NCBI RefSeq assembly: GCF_003073135.1
Contig: NZ_PGDQ01000011.1
Coordinates: 62,001-126,000 of the forward strand
Length of the DNA stretch: 64,000 nt
Source of the DNA: Euzebya rosea
GTDB taxonomy: Bacteria; Actinomycetota; Nitriliruptoria; Euzebyales; Euzebyaceae
Direction: 5' to 3'
Both the position numbers and the translations under genes were made by a program. Position 1 is the stretch's first letter, and every line of letters starts with the position of its first letter. Shown here in pieces: positions 18,861 through 28,911 of the stretch. A model generated the notes under the pieces. It was given only the letters and a program-made list of their open reading frames with translations, was not told the origin of the DNA and did no database searches.

Positions 18861-21563
18861 TCAAGGGCTGGCGAGCGTGCCGAGGGTGCCGTCCACACGG
18901 ACCTCGCTGCCGTACTTCAGCCGCAGCAGCGACCCCCTGGCGGTGCGGATCAGCGCGCCCTCCTCGGTGACCGATTCGATCGTCCCGGCCAGCCCGCCGG
19001 GTGCCTTCACCTCCAGGCCGACCGAGGCCCGGAAGCGGGGCGCGGAGGTCGTGGCCCTTCCCGGCGTGCGGGCTGGTGTGCGGGCCTTCCGGGTGGTCAC
19101 CGCCCCCGCGGACGGTCGCGGCGCGGCGGATCGTCCGACCAACGCCGGCTTGCCCTCCATCTCGGCGACGAAGCGCGAGGTCCCGGTCGTGGGTGCGACC
19201 ACGACGAGCTGCTGGCTGGCCCGGGTGATGGCGACGTGGAAGACCCGCCGTTCCTCCTCCAGCTCGGCGGCACCGGTTGCCAGCCGGTGGGGGGAGATGC
19301 CCTCGGCCGCACCGACCACGATGACCTTCGGCCACTCGAGGCCCTTGACGCTGTGGATGGTCGACAGGGTGATGGCCGGTCCGTCGGGGTCGGGCTGGGC
19401 CACGACCTCGCGCAGGAACTCCGGGAAGCGGGCCGCCTCGGTGCAGTGGTCGGCCACCTGGATCAGGGCCTGCAGGTCATCGATGTGGGACGCCCCGGCC
19501 GCACCACCCCCGGCCACGGCATGGTGGTCCAACGACTCGGCGACGTCGCCGAGGCCGACGACATCGGTGATGTAGCGCAGGACCTCGGCGGTGGGCTGGC
19601 GCAGCGCCCGACGGCGCAGCACCTCGATGTCACGGACGAAGTCCTGCAGCGCCCGTCGTGGTCCACCACCGTCGAGCCCGTCGACGAACCGGCCGAGGGA
19701 CTCCACGGTCCATGTCCGGCGTCGCAGCGGATCCTTCAGCGAACCCGGGATCGGCCTGAGCGGCCGGTGGAGGACCTCCGCGAGGTCCTCGCCGGACAGG
19801 TGGTCGTCGCAGGCCAGCCGCAGGTAGGCCAGCGCTGCGCGCACGCCGGTGCGGGCGAGCAACCATTCCCCGATCGGGCTCCGGCAGGCGATCCCGCGCG
19901 TCGACAGCTCGGCCTGGGTCCCGAGCAGCGCCACGCGGACCCTCGCGAGGACGGCGATGTCGGTGGGGTCGACGTCGTCGTCGAGCCACCCCTGGACGGT
20001 CTCGCCGACGGTCCGCGCCTCGGCGTGCCGGTCCAGCCGGTGCACGGTCACCGGGGTGTCGGCGGCGCCCTCCCGGGGTCGGATCTCCTTGTCGAGGCGA
20101 ACCCTGTTGTTGCCCAGCAGCTGCACGGCCCCCTCGACGACGGGGGCGGGGCAGCGGTAGTTGACGGTCAGCGGGTGGTCCGTCGCGCCAGGGAACAGCG
20201 TGTCGAAGTGCAGCAGGTAGGAGGGCGTGGCTCCGGCGTGGCCGTAGATGACCTGGTCGTCGTCGCCCACCCCGAAGCACTGCAGCTGGGGGCTGGCGAG
20301 CAGGCGGATGTACAGCAGGTAGGCCGGGGTGAGGTCCTGGAACTCGTCGACCAGCACCTGGCCGACGCGGGCCTGCTCGGCGGCGCGAACCGCCGGGTCG
20401 GTCAGCAGCAGCTCGATCGCCCGGTGCACCATCTCGGGGAAGTCCACGGCGTTGCGGCGGGCGAGCTGCGCCCGGTAGGCGAGGAACACCTCGGCCAGCC
20501 CCTCGACCTCGTCGTGGTCCTCCTCGACCTCCTCCGGGTCGACCATGGCGATGCGGACCCGCTCGAGCGCATCGATCCATGCCTGCATCGGGTCGACGTT
20601 GGCGCGGCGCGGGACCTCGACGAGGCCGGAGAGGATGCGGCGGACGTCGCGGTCCCCGAGCACCTCGACGTCGCCGAGGTGGCGGCGCAGCAGCCCGAGG
20701 GCATGTGCGTGGACCGTGGCCACGCGCGCACCCGGGACGGGGCAGCGTTCGCGCAGCTCGGCGGCCGCCTTGGTGTTGTAGGCCAAGACCAGCACCGACT
20801 CGGCGGGGACGCCGCGGACACCCAGCACCTCCTGGATGCGGGCGCTCAGCACCCGGGTCTTCCCCGACCCGGCCGGCGCGGCGACCCGGACCGCCCCGCC
20901 GGGGGCGGTGACGGCCGCAGCCTGGTCGGGGGCGAGGCCTCGAGTCGGGTCCAGGGGGCGGTTGGTCGGCAGGGCCATGCGTCCGGCTTCGGTGTCGTCG
21001 CGGTGCAGCACGACGGCGTCGAGGTCGAGCGGTTCGCGGGGCCCGCCGTCGATCCATGCCGGCCTGCCGTCGGGCAGCGTCACGTCGGCCTGGCCCCCCG
21101 CCGTCAACGAGGGCAGGGCGCGGGTGGCCTTGACGGTGTGCCACCAGGTCGGCTCGTCGCCGCGACAGTCGACGGTGTTGGCCCACACCAGGTAGGCCAG
21201 CCGATCGAGGGCGAAGAGGAAGCGGGGGTCGTGACGGTGGACCGGCTCGGTGGACCTCGTCGGTGCCTGCAGCGCCCGGGGGTCGACCGCCAGCTCGACG
21301 ACGTAGGGCTGCCGGGTGACCCAGAGGCGGTGCAGCCGGTCGACCGTGGCTCCCGGATCGGCCACCACACGGTCGTCGACGACGACGCGTGGGGCGTCAC
21401 CGACCCATGCGGGCGGGCTCTGGCCGGGCCGGACGATGGCCCCCCGGCCGAGCAGCGCCGGAGCGGCCACCGTGGGCCGGTCGACGGCCCGGTGCAGGAC
21501 GGGCCGGGACGGTGCATGGCTGGGCGCGCCGCCGGGTTCGGCGGCTGGGGCAGGACCGGTCAC
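18861..21563 (-). CDS. UvrD/Rep-family superfamily I DNA helicase
   Basis: The 900-residue protein has the SF1A helicase motifs: Q-motif region LAPDQAAAV, Walker A APAGSGKTRVL, motif II VLVDEFQDLTPAY, motif III GVGDDDQVIYGHAGA, motif IV LTVNYRCPAPVV, motif V STIHSVKGLEWPKVIVV and motif VI VFHVAITRASQQ. The first about 240 residues precede Walker A and form an extra N-terminal domain not found in plain UvrD. The GTG start overlaps the nurA stop (GTGA, 4 bases), so it is the last gene of the sbcD-sbcC-nurA operon. A role in unwinding broken DNA ends with that set is a reasonable inference. Confidence 0.9.
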   Translation of the reverse strand: MTGPAPAAEPGGAPSHAPSRPVLHRAVDRPTVAAPALLGRGAIVRPGQSPPAWVGDAPRVVVDDRVVADPGATVDRLHRLWVTRQPYVVELAVDPRALQAPTRSTEPVHRHDPRFLFALDRLAYLVWANTVDCRGDEPTWWHTVKATRALPSLTAGGQADVTLPDGRPAWIDGGPREPLDLDAVVLHRDDTEAGRMALPTNRPLDPTRGLAPDQAAAVTAPGGAVRVAAPAGSGKTRVLSARIQEVLGVRGVPAESVLVLAYNTKAAAELRERCPVPGARVATVHAHALGLLRRHLGDVEVLGDRDVRRILSGLVEVPRRANVDPMQAWIDALERVRIAMVDPEEVEEDHDEVEGLAEVFLAYRAQLARRNAVDFPEMVHRAIELLLTDPAVRAAEQARVGQVLVDEFQDLTPAYLLYIRLLASPQLQCFGVGDDDQVIYGHAGATPSYLLHFDTLFPGATDHPLTVNYRCPAPVVEGAVQLLGNNRVRLDKEIRPREGAADTPVTVHRLDRHAEARTVGETVQGWLDDDVDPTDIAVLARVRVALLGTQAELSTRGIACRSPIGEWLLARTGVRAALAYLRLACDDHLSGEDLAEVLHRPLRPIPGSLKDPLRRRTWTVESLGRFVDGLDGGGPRRALQDFVRDIEVLRRRALRQPTAEVLRYITDVVGLGDVAESLDHHAVAGGGAAGASHIDDLQALIQVADHCTEAARFPEFLREVVAQPDPDGPAITLSTIHSVKGLEWPKVIVVGAAEGISPHRLATGAAELEEERRVFHVAITRASQQLVVVAPTTGTSRFVAEMEGKPALVGRSAAPRPSAGAVTTRKARTPARTPGRATTSAPRFRASVGLEVKAPGGLAGTIESVTEEGALIRTARGSLLRLKYGSEVRVDGTLGTLASP

Positions 21564-22567
21564 GACGGGTTGCTCTCCGCCGCCCGGGACGCGAGCAACG
21601 GACGGACCACGGCGGGGCGCCCGAGCAGGCGCCGCAGCTCGCGTTCGAGGCTGCGGATCGGCATCAGGTTCTGGGGAGCGCGGGGGTCGACGTGGGGTTC
21701 GGAGGCGAAGGGCGGCAGGGTCGCGGCCACCCGGTCGGCGAACGCGCTCGTGGCGCCCATGGTGGTGTCCGGCCCGACCGACAGCTCGATGCGGGCGACG
21801 CAGGACCCCGGGTCGGCGACGGCCGGGGGCAAGGGGTCGGACAGGGCCAGGTAGAAGGACAACCGTCGGCGCTGGGCGTCGGTGGTGAACAGGGGTGTGC
21901 GTTCACCACGTCGCAGCTGCCGCTGGATGCCCTGCAACGACTCGGGCAGGTAGACCCGATGGGCGCGCTTGGCCAGGCCGACAGCGGCAAGGGGTCGGGA
22001 GCGGGCGTGCAGGAGCCCGTCGTAGACGGTCAGCACGTCCCTCCCGTCGGGTGCGGGGAGGACTCCGATGCGATCCTCGAGGCGTCGGCGCGCGAGGCCC
22101 AGCCGTTCGCGGAGCGCCATCGGGTCGGGGTCGCGGATGACGTCGGCGGCGTCCCCCTCCTCCACCGGCGTCTCCGGCGCCTGTGGCCGCCAGGTCAGGT
22201 TGCCGGCGATGATCGGACCAAGGCTGCGGGCGTCGGAGAACACCCCACGTTCGAGGACGACCCGGTCGAGCACGGCGCCGTCGGCGCTGCAGCTGACAAC
22301 CCCCGCGGCCCACGACGCGACGAGCCCCGGGAGCGGCCGGTCGCGGTCGGGGTCGTTGATCCAGATGACGGCGTCGCTGGCCTGCACCCCGTCGATGAAC
22401 CGGACCGTCTCGAACGGCGGCGTGTCGGCGTGCGGGGTGATCGGCGCCCAGTCGTGGGCAGGCGCCTCGACCTCGACGTCGACCGCATCGACCGCATCGA
22501 CGTCCATCGGCTCGGGTTCGTAGGGGAAGGCGTAGTCCGACTGCCAGCTGTCCAGCCTGAAGCGCAT
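21560..22567 (-). CDS. nurA: NurA-like 5'-3' nuclease
   Basis: The 335-residue protein fits the NurA pattern: RFIDGVQASDAV (Asp about 59), VYDGLLHARSRP (Asp about 183), GLAKRAHRVYLPES (Lys about 200), ARIELSV (Glu about 261) and DPRAPQNLMPI near the C-terminus (Asp about 294), followed by the helical LERELRRLLG. NurA is the nuclease partner of HerA and, in archaea, works with Mre11-Rad50 in resecting double-strand breaks. The ATG lies one base after the sbcC stop and its own stop overlaps the helicase start, so it is embedded in an SbcCD operon. A HerA-like ATPase is encoded at 28912-30642. Confidence is limited by the divergence of NurA sequences. Confidence 0.75.
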   Translation of the reverse strand: MRFRLDSWQSDYAFPYEPEPMDVDAVDAVDVEVEAPAHDWAPITPHADTPPFETVRFIDGVQASDAVIWINDPDRDRPLPGLVASWAAGVVSCSADGAVLDRVVLERGVFSDARSLGPIIAGNLTWRPQAPETPVEEGDAADVIRDPDPMALRERLGLARRRLEDRIGVLPAPDGRDVLTVYDGLLHARSRPLAAVGLAKRAHRVYLPESLQGIQRQLRRGERTPLFTTDAQRRRLSFYLALSDPLPPAVADPGSCVARIELSVGPDTTMGATSAFADRVAATLPPFASEPHVDPRAPQNLMPIRSLERELRRLLGRPAVVRPLLASRAAESNPS

Positions 22568-22568
22568 G

Positions 22569-24983
22569 TCAGAGGTCCACCCGTTCGATGCGGCTGCCGC
22601 TGGCGGTCCGGTGGACCACGAACCGGGTCGGCAGGCGCTCGGCCATCTCTGCGACGTGCGTGACGACACCCACCGTCCGGTCGCCAGCGCCGAGCTGCTC
22701 GATGGCACCCGCCGCGATGTCAAGCGTCTCGGGGTCCAGCGCGCCGAACCCCTCGTCGATGAACAACGACTCCAGCGCCACCTGTCCGCTGGCGGACACG
22801 GCGATCTGCTCGGCGAGGGACAGGGCGAGCGCAAGGGAGGCGAGGAACGTCTCGCCGCCGGAGAGGGTACGGACGCTCCGCGGGGCACCGGCGCTGGCCA
22901 GGTCGGCGACGGCGATCGAGCCGTTCCTGCCGTCGAGCACCAGCTCGTAGCGACCGCTGGAGAGGGCACGCAGCTGCGTCGACGCACCAGCGACGAGCGC
23001 CCGGGTTGCCTCGTCGAGCAGCCAGCGCTGGAACTGGTCGGTCCGCAGCAGACGGGCGAGCTCACCACCGACCGCAGCCTGTTCACGGGCGTCGGCCTCG
23101 TCGGCGCGCAGGTTGTCGGCGAGCTCCAGCATCGTGGTCAGCCGGTCGCGTTCGGCGGCCAGGTCGGCCCGCCGCTGGACCGCCCGGTCACGCGGGTCCC
23201 CGGTGCCCTCGGGGATACCGGCGTCACGGCAGGCCTGCTCCATGCGGGCACGAAGGGCCGATCCCTCGACCTTGGCGGACTCCACGGCCTGCTCGGCCTC
23301 GGTCGCCTCCTCCCTGCGGGCCGGCAGCTCGGCGACGGCCCATTCGTGCAGGGCCGTCCAGTCGACCACGACGTCGCCGTCCAGCGCCGGTGGGTCGAGC
23401 TCGGCGACGGACAGCCGCAGCCGGTCGAGTGTGCCGGACAGCCCCTTGCCCTGGTCGGTCAGCTTGGTCCGATCCCTCGTCGCCCGCTCGAGGTCGCTGC
23501 GAGCCTCCGCCACGGTGCGACGCAGTCCGGCGAGCTGCTGCTCGACCTTCCGCGCCGTCTCGATCCGCTCGCGGGCCTCCGCCTCCGACGGCTTGCCGTC
23601 CAGCTGGGCGCGGTGGGCGGCGAGCCGGTCCTCCGCCGCCTTCAGGGCCGTCTCGGCCGCGGCGATGTCCTTGGTCGCCCGGGCGTGTTGCCCCTCCAGC
23701 GTGCCGACCGCTCGGTTGGCCTCGGTCATCCGGGTCGCGGCGGCCTGCAGGACGTCCTGCCCGGCGGCCGCGCCCCCAGCGAACGCCGGGGCGTCCTCGG
23801 CCAGCGTCGCCGCGCAGACGGGGCAGTCGTCGCCGGGAGCCAACCCGTCGACGGCCTGGACCGCCGCATGGTCCCGGTGCGCGGCCCGCTGGGCGGCCGC
23901 GGCCGCCTCGACCTCGCTCCGGGCACGGCCCAGCGCGGTCTCGACACGCGCAAGCTCGGCCCGGGAGTCGGCCAGCGTGGTCGTGGCCGTCTCGACCGCG
24001 GCGGTGCGCTCGGGGGTGCGCTGGTGCAACGCCACGACGGTGGACAGCTGCTCGGTCTCCGACGCCGACGGCAGGTCCGACTCGGCCTTCGCGAGGTCCG
24101 CTTCGGCGGCGGCGACCGCTGCGGTGGCCTTCTCCACGGCGAGGTCGGCGATGGACAGCCGTTCGCCGTGTTCGCGGACGGCCTCGGGCGGTTCGCCGAT
24201 CGCGGCCAGCCGCGCGACCCGGTCGGTGGCCCGCCTGGCGACCTCGGCGGCGTCGCGGAACCGGTCACGGATGTCCTGCAGCGTCTCGGTGTCCGCGGCG
24301 AGGTCGGCGACGAGCGTGTCCAGCGACTGCACCTGGGCGGCGAGGGCGGCAACGCGTTCGGCGTCGACCCGGCCGAGCTGGGCCAGCTGGTGGCTGGTCT
24401 GCTCGGCGCGTTCCTGGGCGCTGCGGGCGTGGGAGCCGGCACGTTGCTTGACGCGGTCGTAGATGCCGACGCCGAGCAGCCGGGACAGCAGGGCCTGCCG
24501 TTCGGCCGGCTGGGCCCGCAGGACGCGGGCGAACTCGCCCTGCGGCAGGACGACGGCCCGGGTGAACTCGTTGAAGGTCAGCCCGACGAGCCGTTCGACC
24601 TCGACGGTGACGTCGTCGGCGGTGCCGGCCAGGACGGCGACGACTGCCCCGTCGTCGTTGAGCTGCTCGAGCGCCGCTTCGAGGGTGCTGGCGCCGGTCT
24701 TGGTGCGACGCACGGTGCGGACGGCACGGTAGGGCCGTCCCCGGACGGTGAAGGTCAGCCCGACGGTGCACTCGTTGGCGTTGGTGGAGATGGCGGGTGC
24801 GATCTCGTTGGCGTGCAGCCGCGGGATCCGTCCGTACAGCGCCAGGGTCATGGCGTCGATGACCGACGACTTGCCGGCACCGGTGGGGCCGACGAGCGCG
24901 AACAACGACACGTCGTCGAATCCGAGGACCACCCGTTCCCGGAAGGCGGTCAGGCCCTCGATGATCAGCTCACGCGGCTGCAC
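22569..24983 (-). CDS. sbcC: SbcC/Rad50-like SMC-family ATPase of the SbcCD nuclease
   Basis: The 804-residue protein has Walker A GPTGAGKSSVIDAM at about 32-45 and the Q-loop segment VVLPQGEFARVLRA. Two long coiled coils (about 190-380 and 400-600) flank a zinc hook CPVC (about 387-390). The C-terminal half-site has LSGGETFLASLALALSLAEQ and the Walker B region LFIDEGFGALDPETLD. Rad50/SbcC dimerises through the zinc hook and controls the SbcD nuclease at DNA ends and hairpins. It lies 41 bases downstream of sbcD and one base upstream of nurA. Its length is shorter than E. coli SbcC but usual for actinobacterial forms. Confidence 0.95.
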   Translation of the reverse strand: MQPRELIIEGLTAFRERVVLGFDDVSLFALVGPTGAGKSSVIDAMTLALYGRIPRLHANEIAPAISTNANECTVGLTFTVRGRPYRAVRTVRRTKTGASTLEAALEQLNDDGAVVAVLAGTADDVTVEVERLVGLTFNEFTRAVVLPQGEFARVLRAQPAERQALLSRLLGVGIYDRVKQRAGSHARSAQERAEQTSHQLAQLGRVDAERVAALAAQVQSLDTLVADLAADTETLQDIRDRFRDAAEVARRATDRVARLAAIGEPPEAVREHGERLSIADLAVEKATAAVAAAEADLAKAESDLPSASETEQLSTVVALHQRTPERTAAVETATTTLADSRAELARVETALGRARSEVEAAAAAQRAAHRDHAAVQAVDGLAPGDDCPVCAATLAEDAPAFAGGAAAGQDVLQAAATRMTEANRAVGTLEGQHARATKDIAAAETALKAAEDRLAAHRAQLDGKPSEAEARERIETARKVEQQLAGLRRTVAEARSDLERATRDRTKLTDQGKGLSGTLDRLRLSVAELDPPALDGDVVVDWTALHEWAVAELPARREEATEAEQAVESAKVEGSALRARMEQACRDAGIPEGTGDPRDRAVQRRADLAAERDRLTTMLELADNLRADEADAREQAAVGGELARLLRTDQFQRWLLDEATRALVAGASTQLRALSSGRYELVLDGRNGSIAVADLASAGAPRSVRTLSGGETFLASLALALSLAEQIAVSASGQVALESLFIDEGFGALDPETLDIAAGAIEQLGAGDRTVGVVTHVAEMAERLPTRFVVHRTASGSRIERVDL

Positions 24984-25024
24984 GGGGACCCCCCTCGCGT
25001 GCGGTCGTGGACGGCCAAGTCGGG

Positions 25025-26200
25025 TCAGGCGGCGGCATGGCTGCCCTCCTCGAGTCCGAGCTCGTCCTCGAGCAGCTCGGCGAACAACGCCGGGATCCGC
25101 TCGTCCTCGACCTGCCGTTCCTCGAGGAACGCGGCGAACAGCTCCTGCGGCGGGCGGCCGATGCGTTCGGTGGCATCGACCCGGAGGTCATCGGCACGTG
25201 TGTCGAGCCGGACGTCGACCACGTGTTCACCGAGCCGGTCGCGCACGGTGTCGGCCACGCCGGCCGGGACGGCACCGGTCAGCAGGACGCGAAGCCACGG
25301 GTCGTCGTCCGGGACGTCGATCGCCATGACCTCCTCCAGCGTCCCCCTGAACGTGCGCAGCGGCCGGCCAGCGACCAGCGGCACCTCCTCGACCCGGACC
25401 GGCTTGCCGGAATCGAGCTCGGCGATGGTGGCCGAGCAGGGCTTGTCGGACTCGCCGAAGTCCATCATCAGCGGCGCACCGGCGTACCGAACGGGAGGCG
25501 CCGACCCGACCTGCTGGGCCACGTGCAGGTGCCCGAGGGCGACGTAGTCCAGCACCTGCGGGAACGCCCGGGGGTCGACGCAGTAGCGCTCGATGGTGTG
25601 GGCCTCGCGCTCGCCCCCGCCCCTGAGGCCACCGAACGCGGTGACGTGGCCGACGAGGACGTTCAGCTCGGTCGGGTCCATGTCGCGGCACAACCCCTCG
25701 GTGAAGCGGGTGTACAGCCCGGCGTACTGGGCGCCGTACTCGCCGTCGGCCTTGTCGCCGTCGAGCAGGTCGGCCGCGCGCACGGCGGCACGGTGGTGCA
25801 GGAACGGCAGCATGGCGACGTTGACGGGCGTGCCGTCTGCCGCCTCGACACGGACGACCCCCCCGTCGTCGGGGCGGCGCATCGACCCGACGGCGTGGAT
25901 GGCGTTGGCTGCCAGGAGCTGGCGGACCGCTTCGAGCCGGCGGGGGTTGTCGTGGTTGCCCGCGATGGCCACGACCGGGGCGACGGCGGCCAGGTCCTGC
26001 ATGGCCTTCCACACGATCTGCTCGGCCTCGGGCGACGGGGCCTGCACGTCGAACTGGTCCCCGGCGACGATGACCAGGTCGACCTCGCGTCGTGTGGCGA
26101 CGTCCACGATCTCGGCGAGGACCGCACGATGTTCGTCGGCGCGGGACCGCCCCCTGATGGTGCGACCCACGTGCCAGTCGGCCGTGTGGAGGATCTTCAT
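25025..26200 (-). CDS. sbcD: SbcD/Mre11-like exonuclease
   Basis: The 391-residue protein begins MKILHTADWHVGRT, the first metallophosphoesterase motif (D-x-H). Motif II is VIVAGDQFD, motif III IAGNHDNP (GNHD), then VLVGHVTAFGG and DYVALGHLHVAQQ supply the remaining metal ligands. A capping domain follows at about 280-391. Mre11/SbcD cuts DNA ends in an Mn-dependent manner under control of SbcC. It is the first gene of a minus-strand operon sbcD-sbcC-nurA-helicase. The ATG at 26200 starts exactly at the conserved domain; upstream codons look non-coding. Confidence 0.95.
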   Translation of the reverse strand: MKILHTADWHVGRTIRGRSRADEHRAVLAEIVDVATRREVDLVIVAGDQFDVQAPSPEAEQIVWKAMQDLAAVAPVVAIAGNHDNPRRLEAVRQLLAANAIHAVGSMRRPDDGGVVRVEAADGTPVNVAMLPFLHHRAAVRAADLLDGDKADGEYGAQYAGLYTRFTEGLCRDMDPTELNVLVGHVTAFGGLRGGGEREAHTIERYCVDPRAFPQVLDYVALGHLHVAQQVGSAPPVRYAGAPLMMDFGESDKPCSATIAELDSGKPVRVEEVPLVAGRPLRTFRGTLEEVMAIDVPDDDPWLRVLLTGAVPAGVADTVRDRLGEHVVDVRLDTRADDLRVDATERIGRPPQELFAAFLEERQVEDERIPALFAELLEDELGLEEGSHAAA

Positions 26201-26410
26201 GCCAACACGGTAGGGCGTGGGTGCGACATCGCCGCTGACCGTCCGGCGACCGATGGTCGGGCGTCGGCAGGTCGACACGGGGTCGACCAATTCGATGAAT
26301 CACGTTCATGAAAGCTTCACGGGCTGTACGGTCCGAATGGCGTTCACACCGCGCCGGTGAACCCGGCAGCCCTGGCGGACACGGTGGGCGGACTGACGGA
26401 GGGTCAAGGC

Positions 26411-28771
26411 ATGGTCAACGAAACCCGAAGGCCGCGAGCGCTGAGCGTGCTCGCCATGCTCGCGATGACGGCTGCGTTGCTGGTCGTCGTCCCGGCGCTG
26501 ACGAGCGCCCAGACACCACCCGATCGACGCCTCGCCAACACCACCGACCCGGTGCAGGCGTCCATCGACATCTCCACTGAGTTCTTCACCGCCAACGACA
26601 CGCGTGTGAGCAGCATCATCGTCGGTCGCTCCGACGTCTTCGCCGACAACCTCGGCGGCTCGTCGCTGGCCGGCGTGCTCGGCATGGGCCCGCTGCTGCT
26701 GAACCCGACGACGATGCTGGACAGCCGCATCCAAGCGGAGATCACCCGCGTCCTCCCTGCCCCACGTCCCTGCGCCGGCGCGGGCGACCGTGGCCAGGTC
26801 ATCCTCCTCGGCGGCGTCGCCGCCCTGTCGCAGCAGGTGGAGAACTCCATCCGCGCGCTCGGGTACTGCACGACCCGCTTGGCCGGCGCCGGACGCGTCG
26901 AGACGTCCGTCGAGATCGCCAGGCTGTTCACGCCGACGTTGACCAGCCCCCGCACCATCTTCCTGGCCCGCGACAACAACCCCGCGGACTCCGCGGCCGC
27001 CGGTGGCCTCGCCGCGCGCCGCGGCGTGCCGATCCTCGTCAACCCGGTCGCGACCCTCCATCCCGCGATCGAGCAGTTCATCCGTGACTTCCAGATCACC
27101 AACGTGGTGCTGCTCGGCGGGACCGCCGCCCTGTCGCAGGACGTCGAGAACCGACTGAACGCGCTGGGTGCGACCGTGAGCCGGCTGGCGGGCGCGACGC
27201 GAGACGACACCTCTGCGGTGATCGCCCGCGAGTTCACCAACCCGACGCCGACCACGGTCGGCCTGGTCAACGGGTTCAACGACGACGGCTGGACCTACTC
27301 CCTGACCGCCGGCGCGGTCGGTGCACGGGAGAACCTCCCGGTTGTCTACGTCAACACCACCGGCGTCGGCACGCCCGTCGGCAGCTACCTCTGCGACACC
27401 GCACCCGGCGAGATCATCAGCGTCGGTCCGACCGCGGCCATCCCCTCGACGACCAGCGACGCCGCACGAACCCAGGCGAACTGCGCCGGGACGCCTCCGC
27501 CCCCGCCGCCCACGTGCACCGCGTTCACGCCGGTGCCCACCGTGATCCACGCCGAGGACTTCACCGTCCCCGCAGGCTTCAACGCCATCAACCGGATCGT
27601 CCAGCTGCACGCCGGTGACGTGGTGACCATCACGGCCAGCACGAACAACGGCCAGGACCCGTTCCTGCTGCTGGAGGACCCGGCCGGCAACAACATCGCG
27701 ACCAACGACGACGTCGCCCCCGGCGACGTGACGGCCCAGATCAGCCTGCAGGTCCGTCGGACCGGCGGATACCTGATCGAGACGACCGACCTCAACGGTC
27801 AGTCCAACGACGTGTCCCTCCTCGTCGAGTCGGCGCCCGGCCCCGGCGCGATCGAGCTCGCCAACGAGGTCCGGACCATCGCGCCCAACGCGACCCAGGA
27901 CCTGTCGTTCCCGGTCACACGTGGCGAACGGCTGCGGGTCAACGTGCTCAACCTGTCCACTGTCGACCCGGTCGTGGACATCCTCGACCCGAACGCGGCG
28001 CTGCTGGCCACTGATGACGACAGCGGGTTCGAGCTCGAGTCCCTCGTCTCCACACCCATCTTCGATGACGGAACCCACGTGGTGTCGGTCAGCGACCTCA
28101 CCCAGGCCGGCGGTTGTGTCCAGGTCGTGGTGCACGTCTACCCGACGCTTCTGGCCGCGTTCTCCTCGCGCGTGCTGACCCTCCCCCCGAACGCGAACGG
28201 CCCGATCGGCGACGCCGTCGACCTGCTCCCCAGCGAGCGCGTCACGTTCGTCTCGTTCGACCAGAACGGGACGACCGACCCCACGATCGAGCTCCTCGAC
28301 CCGGCCAACAACTCTGTCGGCTTCGATGACGACGGCGGCGGGTTCCCCAACTCGTTGCTCCAGCTGATCCTCAACACCGACGGACTGCACATGGTGGAGT
28401 TCGGCAACCTGACCCCGAACACCGGCTCGGCGCTCACCGAGATGTTGGTCGAACACCGACCCGGTGCGTTCAACGTCATCATCGACTCCGTCACCCTGAC
28501 GGGCGTCACGCCGACCAGCCGCACCGTCGAGCTGCGGGCCGGCGAGCTCTTCGTGCTGGACACGACCGCGGACGACCAGGACGCCGTCGACACCATCGTC
28601 GACATCTTCGACCCCAACGGCAACCTCGTCAGCAATGACGACGACAGCGGATTCTTCCTCGACTCGAGGAACGTGCTGCAGGTGCTCCAGACCGGCACCT
28701 ACCGGATCGACGTCCGTGACCTGAACGGCAACGGCGGCGGCGTGTCGCTGACCGGGTCCGTCCTGTCGTGA
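26411..28771 (+). CDS. Secreted CWB2 protein with PPC-like beta-domain repeats
   Basis: The 786-residue protein starts at ATG 26411 with GGAGG upstream and a signal peptide (SVLAMLAMTAALLVVVPAL, cleavage near TSAQ). Three CWB2 repeats span about 50-350 (IIVGRSDVFADNLGGSSL, VILLGGVAALSQQVE, VVLLGGTAALSQDVE). A Pro run then leads to three or four repeats of about 120 residues with the pattern D-P-x-x-x-L/I-L-D-P/E-x-x-G/N and LYDDDSGF-like turns (TDDDSGFE, FDDDGGGFP, SNDDDSGFF). These resemble bacterial pre-peptidase C-terminal (PPC) beta-domains, which usually bind carbohydrate or collagen. It is divergent from sbcD and sits inside the DNA-repair block without an evident functional link. Confidence 0.87.
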   Translation: MVNETRRPRALSVLAMLAMTAALLVVVPALTSAQTPPDRRLANTTDPVQASIDISTEFFTANDTRVSSIIVGRSDVFADNLGGSSLAGVLGMGPLLLNPTTMLDSRIQAEITRVLPAPRPCAGAGDRGQVILLGGVAALSQQVENSIRALGYCTTRLAGAGRVETSVEIARLFTPTLTSPRTIFLARDNNPADSAAAGGLAARRGVPILVNPVATLHPAIEQFIRDFQITNVVLLGGTAALSQDVENRLNALGATVSRLAGATRDDTSAVIAREFTNPTPTTVGLVNGFNDDGWTYSLTAGAVGARENLPVVYVNTTGVGTPVGSYLCDTAPGEIISVGPTAAIPSTTSDAARTQANCAGTPPPPPPTCTAFTPVPTVIHAEDFTVPAGFNAINRIVQLHAGDVVTITASTNNGQDPFLLLEDPAGNNIATNDDVAPGDVTAQISLQVRRTGGYLIETTDLNGQSNDVSLLVESAPGPGAIELANEVRTIAPNATQDLSFPVTRGERLRVNVLNLSTVDPVVDILDPNAALLATDDDSGFELESLVSTPIFDDGTHVVSVSDLTQAGGCVQVVVHVYPTLLAAFSSRVLTLPPNANGPIGDAVDLLPSERVTFVSFDQNGTTDPTIELLDPANNSVGFDDDGGGFPNSLLQLILNTDGLHMVEFGNLTPNTGSALTEMLVEHRPGAFNVIIDSVTLTGVTPTSRTVELRAGELFVLDTTADDQDAVDTIVDIFDPNGNLVSNDDDSGFFLDSRNVLQVLQTGTYRIDVRDLNGNGGGVSLTGSVLS

Positions 28772-28779
28772 CCCACCGG

Positions 28780-28803
28780 CCGCCCGGCACCCCCGCCGGG
28801 CGG
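28780..28803. terminator. 9-bp GC hairpin after CWB2 gene
   Basis: CCGCCCGGC and GCCGGGCGG pair around a 6-base loop, starting 9 bases after the CWB2 stop codon. Confidence 0.55.
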
Positions 28804-28861
28804 TCCCACGGCCTCGACGGGAGCCGCCCGTCGGACCGAACACCCCGTTGGACCGACACCT

Positions 28862-28888
28862 CGACGCCCGGACAGTGTCCGGGCGTCG
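28862..28888. terminator. 12-bp hairpin between convergent CWB2 and herA genes
   Basis: CGACGCCCGGAC and GTCCGGGCGTCG form a perfect 12-bp stem with the 3-base loop AGT. It lies 23 bases beyond the stop of the HerA-like gene and can act in either direction. Confidence 0.65.
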
Positions 28889-28911
28889 CTCGTCGGCGGC
28901 TTCGGTCCGGG